23,667 bases of DNA, taken from NCBI GenBank assembly GCA_035499215.1, contig DATJZH010000286.1, positions 1 to 23,667 on the forward strand. The letters are read 5' to 3'. Position 1 is the stretch's first letter. Every line of letters begins with the position of its first letter. A model generated the notes under the pieces. That model was given only the letters and a program-made list of their open reading frames with translations. It was not told where the DNA came from and made no database searches. The stretch comes from DATJZH01 sp035499215 (GTDB taxonomy: Bacteria; Actinomycetota; Actinomycetes; Streptosporangiales; Streptosporangiaceae). Position numbers and translations under genes: made by a program. This document shows positions 5,797 through 13,065 of this stretch, piece by piece.

Positions 5797-7004
5797 GCGG
5801 GCCGCCGCGCGTGACCGTCGTCGGCGTCGGCGACGACGGCTGGCAGGGGCTGACCGGCGAGGCGCGCGCCGTCCTGCGGGAGGCTCCGCTGATCGCCGGC
5901 GGCGACCGCCATCTGGCGCTCATGCCGGACCTGCCGGGCCGCAAAATTCCGCTCCCGTCACCGCTGCTGTCGCAGCTCGACGACCTGGTGACGGCCAACC
6001 CCGGCATGTGCGTCCTCGCCAGCGGGGATCCGATGCTGCACGGAATCGGCGCCACGCTCGCGCGACGCCTGGGCGCCGGGCAGATGCGCGTGCTGCCGGC
6101 GGTGTCGTGCGCTGCGCTGGCCTGCGCCCGGCTTGGCTGGGCCGAGCAGGAGGTCGACGTCGTCTCCATGGTGTCGCGGCCGGCCGAGGTGATTCTGCCG
6201 GCCGTGCAGCCAGGTGCCAGGGTCCTCGTGCTGTGCCGCGACGGCGGCACGCCGGCGGTGCTGGGCGAGCTCCTGGCGGACCGCGGCTGGAGCGCAACGC
6301 AGCTGACGGTGCTCGAGCACCTCGGCGGCAGCGCCGAGCGAGTGCGGGGCCCCTACCCCGCCTCCTGCCTGCACCCCGGCCCGTTCGCCGACCTGTGCCT
6401 GGTAGCCCTGGCCTGTGCCCCGGACACCCCCGGCGCTGTTCTGCCGCGGGTGCCAGGGCTGCCCGACAGCGCCTACGAGACCGACGGCCAGCTCACCCGG
6501 CGTGCGGCCAGGGCGCTTGCCCTCGCGGCGCTGGCCCCCGGCCCGGGGCAGCTGCTGTGGGATATCGGAGCGGGCAGCGGCAGCGTCGGCATCGAGTGGA
6601 TGCGGGTCGACCCGCGCTGCCGTGCCGTTGCCGTCGAGGCGCGTCCCGGACGTGCCGCGCGGATCCGGCGCAATGCCGGCCGCCTCGGCGTGCCGGGCAT
6701 CGACGTGGTATGCGCCGCGGCTCCGGGCGCGCTGCGCGGGCTGCCCCGGCCCGATGCGGTCTTCATCGGGGGCGGCGTCACGACGGACGGTGTGCTCGAG
6801 GCGTGCTGGCAGGCGCTGCCGCCCGGCGGCCGGCTCGTCGCGCACGCGGTTACCGTCGAGTCCGAGGCCCTGCTGCACCAGTGGCAGCGCGCCGTGGCCG
6901 GGGAGCTGGTGAAACTGGACCTCAGCTACGCGGGCCCGCTGGGCGGGTTCACGACCTGGCGGCCTGCCCTGCCGGTGACGCAGTGGCAGGCGATCCGGTC
7001 ATGA
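5793..7004 (+). CDS. cobL: precorrin-6Y C5,15-methyltransferase (decarboxylating) CobL (CbiE-CbiT)
   Basis: CobL methylates precorrin-6B at C5 and C15 and decarboxylates the C12 acetate, giving precorrin-8. It has 403 residues in two domains. The CbiE-like tetrapyrrole methylase (1-~210) has VTVVGVGDDGW at the start, LASGDPMLHGIG (75-86) and the VLPAVSC loop. The CbiT-like class-I methyltransferase (~225-403) has DGQLTRRAARALALAAL and the SAM loop WDIGAGSGSVGIEW (256-269), then FIGGG (324-328). GTG 5793 is the only start after the in-frame stop at 5763. No SD of its own is visible, which fits coupling to the leader ORF. It ends in an ATGA overlap with cobM. Confidence 0.95.
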   Translation: MSGPPRVTVVGVGDDGWQGLTGEARAVLREAPLIAGGDRHLALMPDLPGRKIPLPSPLLSQLDDLVTANPGMCVLASGDPMLHGIGATLARRLGAGQMRVLPAVSCAALACARLGWAEQEVDVVSMVSRPAEVILPAVQPGARVLVLCRDGGTPAVLGELLADRGWSATQLTVLEHLGGSAERVRGPYPASCLHPGPFADLCLVALACAPDTPGAVLPRVPGLPDSAYETDGQLTRRAARALALAALAPGPGQLLWDIGAGSGSVGIEWMRVDPRCRAVAVEARPGRAARIRRNAGRLGVPGIDVVCAAAPGALRGLPRPDAVFIGGGVTTDGVLEACWQALPPGGRLVAHAVTVESEALLHQWQRAVAGELVKLDLSYAGPLGGFTTWRPALPVTQWQAIRS

Positions 7005-7792
7005 CCGTGTGGTTTGTCGGCGCCGGGCCCGGCGCCCCGGATCTGCTGACCGTCCGCGCGCAGCGCCTGCTCAGGCTGGCGCCGGTCGTGCTGTATGCCG
7101 GCAGCCTGGTGCCGCCGGAGGTCCTGGCGGGCACCCGGCCGGATGCCCGGCTGGTGGACACGGCCGAGCTGGATCTCGACGCGATCACCGGCGAGCTCGT
7201 CTTCGCCCACGCCGACGGGAACGATGTCGTGCGGCTGCACAGCGGCGACCCGTCGATCTTCAGTGCGGTGGCCGAGCAGGCGCGCCGGCTCGACGCAGCG
7301 GGCGTGCCATGGCAGATCGTCCCCGGCGTGCCGGCCTTCGCCGCCGCGGCGGCCGCGCTGCGGCAGGAGCTGACGCTGCCCGGGGTGGGGCAGACCGTGG
7401 TGCTCACCCGGACCGCCGCGCGGGCGACTCCGATGCCGGCCGGCGAGGACCTCGCCGCCCTCGGGGCCATGGGCTGCACCCTCGTCCTGCACCTGGCGGT
7501 GCAGAACGTCGATCAGGTCACCGGGGCCCTGCTGCCGCACTACGGTGCGGGCTGCCCGGCGGCTGTCGTGGCGCGGGCAAGCTGGCCCGACGAGGTCGTG
7601 CTGCGCTGCGCGCTGGGGGAGCTCGCGCCGCGCGTCCGCGCCGCGCGCATCCGCCGGACGGCGATCATCGTGGTGGGGAGGGTGCTCGCGGACGGCGGTT
7701 TCCCGGACAGCCATCTCTACTCGGCCGCGCGCGACCGCCAGGCGGGGGGCGGCAAGCAGGCGGGCGGCGGCAAGGAGGAATCACGGCCATGA
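7001..7792 (+). CDS. cobM: precorrin-4 C11-methyltransferase CobM
   Basis: CobM transfers a methyl group from SAM to C11 of precorrin-4, giving precorrin-5. It has 263 residues. The class-III tetrapyrrole methylase signature VGAGPGAPDLLT is at 6-17, then YAGSLVP, RLHSGDPSIFSA and VPGVPAFAAAAAAL, which together are characteristic of CobM/CbiF. ATG 7001 overlaps the cobL stop. The frame is open far upstream (to 5516), but that portion is the shadow of cobL. The C-terminus ends in a Gly/Lys-rich tail with two QAGGGK copies that lies outside the fold. The stop overlaps cobF (ATGA). Confidence 0.96.
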   Translation: MTVWFVGAGPGAPDLLTVRAQRLLRLAPVVLYAGSLVPPEVLAGTRPDARLVDTAELDLDAITGELVFAHADGNDVVRLHSGDPSIFSAVAEQARRLDAAGVPWQIVPGVPAFAAAAAALRQELTLPGVGQTVVLTRTAARATPMPAGEDLAALGAMGCTLVLHLAVQNVDQVTGALLPHYGAGCPAAVVARASWPDEVVLRCALGELAPRVRAARIRRTAIIVVGRVLADGGFPDSHLYSAARDRQAGGGKQAGGGKEESRP

Positions 7793-8556
7793 GGCGGCTG
7801 CTGATCATCGGGATCGGCGCTGGTGACCCCGAGCAGGTCACCATGCAGGCGATCAGGGCGCTGGGCCAGGCCGACGTCTTCTTCGTGATCGACAAGGGCG
7901 CCGTGAAGCAGGATCTGATGCTGCTCAGGCAGGAGATCTGCGAGCGGTACGTGCAGGACCGGTCCTACCGGATGGTGCGCGTGCCGGATCCGGAACGCGA
8001 TCGGGCCGCCGCGGGGTACCGCGGCGCCGTGCAGCAGTGGCGCAGCCGGCGGGCCGAGATCTTCCAGCGGCTGATCCGGGACGAGCTCCCCGACGGGGCG
8101 TGCGGCGCGTTCCTGGTCTGGGGCGACCCGTCGCTGTACGACAGCACCCTGGCGATCATCGAGCAGATCGTCGCTCAGGGCACCATGGCGCTGGAGTACG
8201 AGGTCGTTCCGGGGATCAGCAGCGTCCAGGCCCTGGCTGCCCGGCACCGCGTCAGCCTGACGCAGGTCGGCAGGCCCGTTCACATCACCACCGGCCGTCG
8301 GCTTTGCGAGGAAGGCTTCCCGGATGGCTGCGACGATGTGGTCGTGATGCTGGATGCCGCATGCTCGTTCACGGGCATCGCCGATGCTGACACCGAGATC
8401 TACTGGGGTGCCTACATCGGGACCGCGGACGAGGTCCTCGTCTCCGGGAAGCTGGCAGATGTCGGCCCGCAGATCCAGGCCCTGCGCACCGACATGCGGG
8501 CCCGTAAAGGCTGGATCATGGACACATACCTGCTCCGCCGGCCCGGCGGCCGGTGA
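7789..8556 (+). CDS. cobF: precorrin-6A synthase (deacetylating) CobF
   Basis: CobF methylates C1 of precorrin-5 with loss of the extruded acetyl group, giving precorrin-6A. It is specific to the aerobic pathway. It has 255 residues, with LIIGIGAGDPEQVT near the N-terminus, FFVIDKGAVKQDL, LVWGDPSLYDSTLAI, YEVVPGISSVQALAARH and the C-terminal WGAYIGTADEVLVSG. ATG 7789 has a strong AAGGAGG (7772-7778) upstream and overlaps the cobM stop. The 3' end overlaps cobK by GTGA. Its presence with cobG indicates that ring contraction and deacetylation follow the Pseudomonas-type aerobic scheme. Confidence 0.96.
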   Translation: MRRLLIIGIGAGDPEQVTMQAIRALGQADVFFVIDKGAVKQDLMLLRQEICERYVQDRSYRMVRVPDPERDRAAAGYRGAVQQWRSRRAEIFQRLIRDELPDGACGAFLVWGDPSLYDSTLAIIEQIVAQGTMALEYEVVPGISSVQALAARHRVSLTQVGRPVHITTGRRLCEEGFPDGCDDVVVMLDAACSFTGIADADTEIYWGAYIGTADEVLVSGKLADVGPQIQALRTDMRARKGWIMDTYLLRRPGGR

Positions 8557-9380
8557 GGCCCCCCGCGGATGGCGGCGGCACGATGAGCGCGGGCCCGACG
8601 GCGATGACCGTGCTCGTCCTGGGCGGGACTGCCGAGGCGCGGGCGCTGGCCGCTGAGCTCGCCGGCCGCACTGGCCTGCGGGTGATCAGCTCGCTGGCGG
8701 GCCGGGTCGCCAGCCCGGCGCTGCCCGCCGGCGAGGTCCGGACCGGGGGCTTCGGCGGCGTGGCCGGCCTGGCAGGCTGGGCGCGCGCCGAGGGCGTGGA
8801 TGCTGTCGTCGACGCGACCCACCCGTTCGCCGAGACGATCAGCGCGAATGCCGTCGAAGCGTGCGCGCAGGCAGGCCTTCCCCTGCTGCGCATCGCCCGG
8901 CCGGGCTGGGATGCGCAGGAGGGCGATGACTGGCGCGACGCACGATCTGTCGCCGCGGCCGCGGCGATGCTCCCGGCACTGGGCGCCCGCGTCTTCCTGA
9001 CCACCGGCAGGCAGGACCTGGCAGCCTTCGCCGCGCTGGACCGGCTGTGGTTCCTGATCCGCTGCGTCGACCCGCCGGCGGGCCCGATGCCGGCCCGCCG
9101 GGAGGTGCTCCTGGCCCGCGGGCCCTACCACCGGGAGGCGGAGCGCGCGCTGATGCGGCGGCACGGCATCGACGTCCTGGTGACCAAGAACAGCGGCGGC
9201 TGCCTGACGGCAGGCAAGCTTGACGCCGCACGGGATCTGGGCATCCCGGTGGTCATGGTCTCACGCCCGGATGCTCCGCCAGCGCCGTCCGTCCCGGCCG
9301 TCGGCGACGCGGTCCGCTGGGTGCTCGGTCGGCCGCCGGGGACTGGCCGGCGCGCTCCGGCTCATAATGCCGGGGCGTGA
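8553..9380 (+). CDS. cobK: precorrin-6A reductase CobK/CbiJ
   Basis: CobK reduces precorrin-6A to precorrin-6B with NADPH. It has 275 residues from GTG 8553 (GTGA overlap with cobF). ATG 8583 and ATG 8604 are in-frame alternatives; the conserved part begins MTVLVLGGTAEARALA, so one of these may be the true start. Seen: the nucleotide-binding LVLGGTAEARAL, VVDATHPFAETIS, the FLTTGRQDLAAF block and VTKNSGGCLTAGKLDAA near the C-terminus, all family hallmarks. The last ~25 residues (PPGTGRRAP...) are unconserved. The 3' 128 bp overlap the end of cobIJ on the other strand. Confidence 0.94.
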   Translation: MRPPADGGGTMSAGPTAMTVLVLGGTAEARALAAELAGRTGLRVISSLAGRVASPALPAGEVRTGGFGGVAGLAGWARAEGVDAVVDATHPFAETISANAVEACAQAGLPLLRIARPGWDAQEGDDWRDARSVAAAAAMLPALGARVFLTTGRQDLAAFAALDRLWFLIRCVDPPAGPMPARREVLLARGPYHREAERALMRRHGIDVLVTKNSGGCLTAGKLDAARDLGIPVVMVSRPDAPPAPSVPAVGDAVRWVLGRPPGTGRRAPAHNAGA

Positions 9381-10842
9381 ATACGGTGGCGCGACCGTGC
9401 TGCGCGAACACGCTGGTCGTGCTTGACCCGATGATGAGCAGCGTATTCATGTCGACGCCGGCCGGATCGAGAGCCGCCAGCGACGTGATGCTCACCTGCT
9501 CGCCGGCCCGGCCCACACCGCGCCCGATGACCACCGGGGTAGCGGGCAGCCGGTGCCGCAGCACCAGGTCGCGGACGGCGCCGACCTGCCAGGTGCGGGT
9601 GCGCGACGCCGGGTTGTACAGGGCCAGGACAAGATCAGCGGCGGCTGCCTTGTCGATCCGTCCGGCGATGACATCCCACGGCTTCAGCCGGTCCGACAGG
9701 CTGATGACGCAGTAGTCGTGCCCCAGCGGCGCCCCGGCCCTGCTCGCCACCGCCTGGGCGGCGGTGACGCCCGGCAGGACGTCGACGTCGATATCGCGCC
9801 ATCGCCGCGGGCCTGCCGCGGCTTGCTCCAGCACCGCGGACGCCATGGCGAACACGCCCGGGTCGCCCGAGGACACGACGACCACCCTGCCGCCGCCGGC
9901 CGCCAGGTCCAGAGCGAGCGCCGCCCGGTCTGCCTCGGCCGTGTTACCTGATGCGTGGTGCTGCTGGCCGGGCCGGCGCGGCACCCTGGCCAGGTATCGC
10001 CGGTAGCCCACCAGGTCCGTGGCCCCGGCGATCGCGGCGGCAGACTCGGGAGTCAGCCACGCCGGGTCGCCGGGGCCCAGACCGACGACGGTCACGCCGG
10101 GCGCAGCCTGGGGTCGCTCGCCTCGGCCCGGCACCAGCGCGAGCGACATGTACGGCACGGCGGCGGGATCGACCCCGGCCAGCGGCGCGACGCGCTGCGC
10201 ATCGGTCCCGGCCCGCTCCACGAAGTGCGCCCGGTCCAGCAGGCCCGTCTCCGCCAGCGCGGCGCGCACCTTGGCGAACGCACGGCCGAGCTTCAGGATG
10301 GCCACCGCATTCCCGTCCGCGCCGGCCAGCCGGGCGCGCAGTACCTCCGCTGGCAGGGTGCCGGCCAGGACCGTCAGCGACTCGTCATGCTGGACGAGGG
10401 GCAGGCCGACCGCGGCGGCAGCTGCGGAGACCGAGGACACTCCGGGCACGATCTGCGTGCTGAACCGCCCGCGCAGGCGGATATGCAGGTGCTGGTAGGA
10501 ACCGTAGAGTGCGGGATCCCCCTCGCACAGCACGACCACGTTGCGCCCCTGGTCCAGGTGTGCCGCCAGGCGGCCGGCCGCGTCCTGGTAGAAGTCCGCG
10601 AGAGCGCCCGGGTAGCCGCCGGGGTGATCGGTCTCCTCGGTGGTCACCGGATAGCGCAGGATCTCCTCGGTCTGTCCGGAGCGCAGGTACGGGGCCGCCG
10701 CGCCGCGCGCGACGCTGCGGCCATGCCGCGCGCAGTGATAGGCCACCACGTCGGCCGCGCCGATGAGGCGCGCGGCCCGCACGGTCACCAGCTCGGGATC
10801 GCCGGGACCGACGCCGACGGCAGTGAGACTGCCTGCTGTCAT
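9253..10842 (-). CDS. cobIJ: bifunctional precorrin-2 C20- / precorrin-3B C17-methyltransferase CobI-CobJ
   Basis: A natural fusion of two SAM-dependent tetrapyrrole methylases, 529 residues. The CobI half (1-~240) makes precorrin-3A: VGVGPGDPELVT (9-20), LCEGDPALYGSY (105-116), VPGVSSVSAAAA (132-143). The CobJ half (~250-495) makes precorrin-4 with ring contraction: VVGLGPGDPAWLTP (252-265), SSGDPGVFAMA (324-334), LPGVTAAQA (356-364), LALYNPAS (406-413), IGRGVGR. The I-J fusion is common in Actinobacteria. ATG 10842 lies 4 bases after the cobH stop; the frame is open up to 11331, but that is cobH shadow. About 35 residues after FTPRHYEP are extra, Arg/Pro-rich, and run antisense into cobK. 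Confidence 0.95.
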   Translation of the reverse strand: MTAGSLTAVGVGPGDPELVTVRAARLIGAADVVAYHCARHGRSVARGAAAPYLRSGQTEEILRYPVTTEETDHPGGYPGALADFYQDAAGRLAAHLDQGRNVVVLCEGDPALYGSYQHLHIRLRGRFSTQIVPGVSSVSAAAAAVGLPLVQHDESLTVLAGTLPAEVLRARLAGADGNAVAILKLGRAFAKVRAALAETGLLDRAHFVERAGTDAQRVAPLAGVDPAAVPYMSLALVPGRGERPQAAPGVTVVGLGPGDPAWLTPESAAAIAGATDLVGYRRYLARVPRRPGQQHHASGNTAEADRAALALDLAAGGGRVVVVSSGDPGVFAMASAVLEQAAAGPRRWRDIDVDVLPGVTAAQAVASRAGAPLGHDYCVISLSDRLKPWDVIAGRIDKAAAADLVLALYNPASRTRTWQVGAVRDLVLRHRLPATPVVIGRGVGRAGEQVSITSLAALDPAGVDMNTLLIIGSSTTSVFAQHGRATVFTPRHYEPERAGQSPAADRAPSGPRRRRPGRTALAEHPGVRP

Positions 10843-10846
10843 GAAG

Positions 10847-11476
10847 TCACTCTGCCTTGCTCGCGAGGGCGTTGACCGCTGCGGACGCGATCGCGGATCC
10901 GCCGCGCCGCCCGCGGACCACCAGGAACGGGATGCGCAGCGGGTGAGCCGCAAGGGCGGCCTTGGACTCGGCGGCGCCGACGAAGCCGACCGGCACGCCC
11001 ACCACCGCCGCTGGCCGGGGCGCTCCGGCCGCCACCATCTCCAGCAGGTGGAACAGCGCGGTGGGCGCGTTGCCCACAGCCACCACCGCGCCCGCCAGGC
11101 GGTCACCCCACAGTTCGGCCGCTGCCGCCGTCCTGGTCGTGCCCAGCCGCGCCGCGAGCACGGCTGCCCGCGGATCGGCCAGCGTGCACAGCACGTCGTT
11201 GCGGGCCGGCAGCCGGGACCTGGTGATTCCTGCCGCCACCATCGAGGAGTCACACAGCACCGGCGCGCCCGCGGCCAGTGCCGTCCGTGCCGCCGCGGCG
11301 AAGTCCGCCGACCAGGCCAGGTCAGCGACAAGGTCGGTCATGCCGCAGGCGTGCACCATGCGCACCGCCACGGGTTCCATCGCCGCCGGGACGCCCGACA
11401 GGTCAGCCTCCCGGCGGATGGCGGCAAAGGAGGCGCGGTAGATGGCGGCGCTGTCACGCTCGTAGCAGTGCCTCAC
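10847..11476 (-). CDS. cobH: precorrin-8X methylmutase CobH/CbiC
   Basis: CobH moves the C11 methyl to C12, turning precorrin-8X into hydrogenobyrinic acid. It has 209 residues, the usual length (~210). YERDSAAIYRASFAAI is at the N-terminus, RMVHACGMTD with the expected catalytic His42, then LCDSSMVAAGI, the VAVGNAPTALFHLLEM block and the GVPVGFVGAAESK motif. GTG 11476 overlaps the cobG stop (GTGA) and begins just before the conserved YERD. The open frame upstream to 11686 is a shadow of cobG. It is co-translated with cobG and cobIJ. Confidence 0.96.
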   Translation of the reverse strand: MRHCYERDSAAIYRASFAAIRREADLSGVPAAMEPVAVRMVHACGMTDLVADLAWSADFAAAARTALAAGAPVLCDSSMVAAGITRSRLPARNDVLCTLADPRAAVLAARLGTTRTAAAAELWGDRLAGAVVAVGNAPTALFHLLEMVAAGAPRPAAVVGVPVGFVGAAESKAALAAHPLRIPFLVVRGRRGGSAIASAAVNALASKAE

Positions 11477-12612
11477 CGGGGCCTCGCGGCAACGGTCAGG
11501 ACGCGCCGTCCGGTCCCGTCCGCAAACGCGAACTGACCGGCGGATATCGCGACCACCGCAGTGGCGTCGGCCGGCCGGCCGCACCGGCGGCTGCAGCCGG
11601 CCCAGTGCACTTCCGCCAGCCCGGCGACCCTGGTGGCCAGCGAGCGCACATCCGCCAGCGATCTGGCGCAGGTCAGTCCGCTGCACGCCGTGACGGCCGA
11701 GAGCCGGTGGTCATCGCGGACCAGCAGGCCTGCCCGGGCCAGCCGCGGGATCGTCGCATCCGCGGGCCGGGCAAGCGGCAGGACAATCCTTCCGGCCGCT
11801 GTCAGCCGGGCAGCCTCACCAGGGCGCAGCACCGAAGCGATCAGGCGAAGCTGCGCCGCGGTGAGCCGCGCCAGCGGCGCGGCCACCACGGCGAGCGGCG
11901 CGGCGTCCGGCACAGGTCCCAGCGGCAGCCGCCCCGAGGTGTCCGCCGCCCGGCCACCGAGGATGCCTCCGATCGACGCGGTGACGCCGGCCCCGCCGTC
12001 GGGCAGGCCTGCCACCCGGGTGGCGGCGGGCGGCCCTGGCTGCTGGCCGAGAAAGGCCCGCGCCACCGCGATCGCGTGCCTGATCGCCTGCGCGGCCGGC
12101 CCGCGCAGCCCGGTCTCGCGGCCCGCCACGATGAGATCGGCCCCCAGCGGATGCCAGCGCAGGCCGACGTCGCAGCCGCTGAGCCGGGCCCGCCCTGTTC
12201 CGTCGTCCAGGCAGAACAGGAATCGCCCCGGCAGCTCGGCCAGGCCGGGATCCGCCCGGATTGCGCGATCGAGGGAGCGCACCAGCCCGCGCAGGTCGGG
12301 GTGCCCGGCGAGCCCGGCGAGCGGGCTCGCGGTAATGTTCCGCGCCCGGTCGTGCGCGGGGGACGGCAGGAACCCGCGGAAGGCGGCCTGCTCCGCCAGG
12401 TCGCCAGCCAGGCCGGCCCCTATCCCCCGGAGCTGCACGTTGCCGCGCGCGGTCAGGTCGACATGCCCGTCGCCGAACCTGGCGGCCATGGCTGCCAGGG
12501 CTCTGAGCCTGGCGGCGGCGGCGAAGCCGCCGGGCAGCCGGATCCGGGCGACCAGGCCGTCGCGCGCCTCGTGCAGGCCGAGGATCCCCGGGCAGGCATC
12601 CGTGGCGATCAT
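11473..12612 (-). CDS. cobG: precorrin-3B synthase CobG
   Basis: CobG is the oxygen-dependent Fe-S enzyme of the nitrite/sulfite reductase fold that hydroxylates precorrin-3A and forms the gamma-lactone, preparing ring contraction. From ATG 12612 it has 379 residues. Seen: CPGILGLHEARDGLVARIRLPGG at the start (ferredoxin-like half), DLTARGNVQLRGI (52-64), the NITASPLAG block (92-100), and the iron-sulfur ligands Cys310, Cys315, Cys340 and Cys344 in ACSGLTCARS and AGCSRRCG. No SD precedes ATG 12612; the nearest (12643-12649) serves a 9-codon ORF overlapping this start. The frame is open to 12741, but that part falls within the riboswitch. First gene of the minus-strand operon. Confidence 0.94.
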   Translation of the reverse strand: MIATDACPGILGLHEARDGLVARIRLPGGFAAAARLRALAAMAARFGDGHVDLTARGNVQLRGIGAGLAGDLAEQAAFRGFLPSPAHDRARNITASPLAGLAGHPDLRGLVRSLDRAIRADPGLAELPGRFLFCLDDGTGRARLSGCDVGLRWHPLGADLIVAGRETGLRGPAAQAIRHAIAVARAFLGQQPGPPAATRVAGLPDGGAGVTASIGGILGGRAADTSGRLPLGPVPDAAPLAVVAAPLARLTAAQLRLIASVLRPGEAARLTAAGRIVLPLARPADATIPRLARAGLLVRDDHRLSAVTACSGLTCARSLADVRSLATRVAGLAEVHWAGCSRRCGRPADATAVVAISAGQFAFADGTGRRVLTVAARPR

Positions 12613-12638
12613 GGAATGCGCGCGCAGGATGATGTCAC
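12609..12638 (-). CDS. 9-codon leader ORF coupled to cobG
   Basis: GTG 12638 lies 4 bases after a strong AAGGAGG (complement of 12643-12649). It encodes MTSSCARIP and stops with TGA (12611-12609), which overlaps the ATG of cobG at 12612. The cobG frame has no ATG/GTG/TTG between the SD and 12612, so initiation at this mini-ORF followed by reinitiation at cobG explains the strong SD better than direct initiation 30 bases away. A non-standard CTG start for cobG at 12627 is the alternative. Confidence 0.45.
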   Translation of the reverse strand: MTSSCARIP

Positions 12639-12642
12639 TGGG

Positions 12643-12784
12643 CCTCCTTCGGGATCGGGCGTCCCGGCTGGTCGGAGCGCGACGACGAAGGGTCTGGCTC
12701 TCCCGCCGCCTGCGGCGGCGCGAACACAGTGGCGCGACCACGCCGGACTCTCACCGGCTTCCTGCCATCGTCACGACGGCAGGC
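12643..12784 (-). ncRNA. cobalamin riboswitch (compact type) upstream of cobG
   Basis: On the minus strand: CCTGCC..GGCAGG pairing at the 5' end, then GGAAGCCGGTGAGAGTCCGG (12763-12744), the GTGGTCGCGCCACTGT element (GCCACTGT at 12733-12726), a hairpin CGCCGCC-GCA-GGCGGCG and the B12 box GAGCCAGACC (12700-12691). These are the conserved core elements of cobalamin riboswitches in order. Only ~22 nt separate CACTGT from the box, so the large peripheral domain is absent. The expression platform has a CGGGA/TCCCG hairpin (12666-12650) that ends directly at the AAGGAGG SD, suggesting control of translation start. Expected to turn cobGHIJ down when B12 is plentiful. Confidence 0.88.
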
Positions 12785-12786
12785 TG

Positions 12787-12816
12787 ACAGTAGCGGCCGG
12801 CGACGGCCACGGTCAA
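12787..12816 (-). promoter_or_regulatory. sigma-70-like promoter of cobG operon
   Basis: On the minus strand, TTGACC (12816-12811) and TACTGT (12792-12787) are separated by 18 bp: a good -35 and a TANNNT -10. Transcription would begin near 12780, at the 5' edge of the compact riboswitch, which supports the call. Confidence 0.6.
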
Positions 12817-12835
12817 CGACACCGGGTGAGCATGG

Positions 12836-12865
12836 TTGACGTGCCCGCACGATGTGCGCCAGAGT
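12836..12865 (+). promoter_or_regulatory. possible promoter of cobN operon
   Basis: TTGACG (12836-12841) and CAGAGT (12860-12865) are 18 bp apart; the -35 is good and the -10 weak. The start would be near 12872, just before the cobN riboswitch. The -35 boxes of the two divergent promoters are only 19 bp apart, so one bound regulator could affect both. Confidence 0.45.
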
Positions 12866-12871
12866 CTGCAC

Positions 12872-13025
12872 AAGCACGCGACGGCCAGTGGAGGAAGACC
12901 GGTGTGAATCCGGCGCGGTCCCGCCACTGTCACCGGGGAGCAAGCCCCGAGCGCGGTCACGGCCCTGACGGGCGGGAAGACCGGGGCGCGCACTGATCCG
13001 GGAGCCAGGACACTCCGGCCGCCGC
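12872..13025 (+). ncRNA. cobalamin riboswitch (long type) upstream of cobN
   Basis: GGAAGACCGGTGTGAATCCG (12893-12912), GCGCGGTCCCGCCACTGT (12913-12930) and the B12 box GAGCCAGGACAC (13002-13013) followed by TCCGGCC appear in canonical order. About 70 nt lie between CACTGT and the box, including GGGG..CCCC and CCGGGG-type stems, so this has a larger insert than the cobG switch. Downstream, CGGGG-CGAGGA-CCCCG (13037-13052) forms a hairpin abutting the SD GAGGAGGG (13052-13059) of cobN. The layout is that of actinobacterial cobN leaders and implies repression of the cobN operon by adenosylcobalamin. Confidence 0.93.
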
Positions 13026-13065
13026 CACCCGCGACCCGGGGCGAGGACCCCGAGGAGGGCCCGCC

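Noticed and set aside
5516..7000. N-terminal extension of the cobM frame over cobL
   Set aside because: It is Arg/Ala-rich shadow of cobL. CobM homology begins exactly at ATG 7001, which overlaps the cobL stop.
10843..11331. N-terminal extension of the cobIJ frame
   Set aside because: This stretch is the shadow of cobH; CobI homology starts at ATG 10842.
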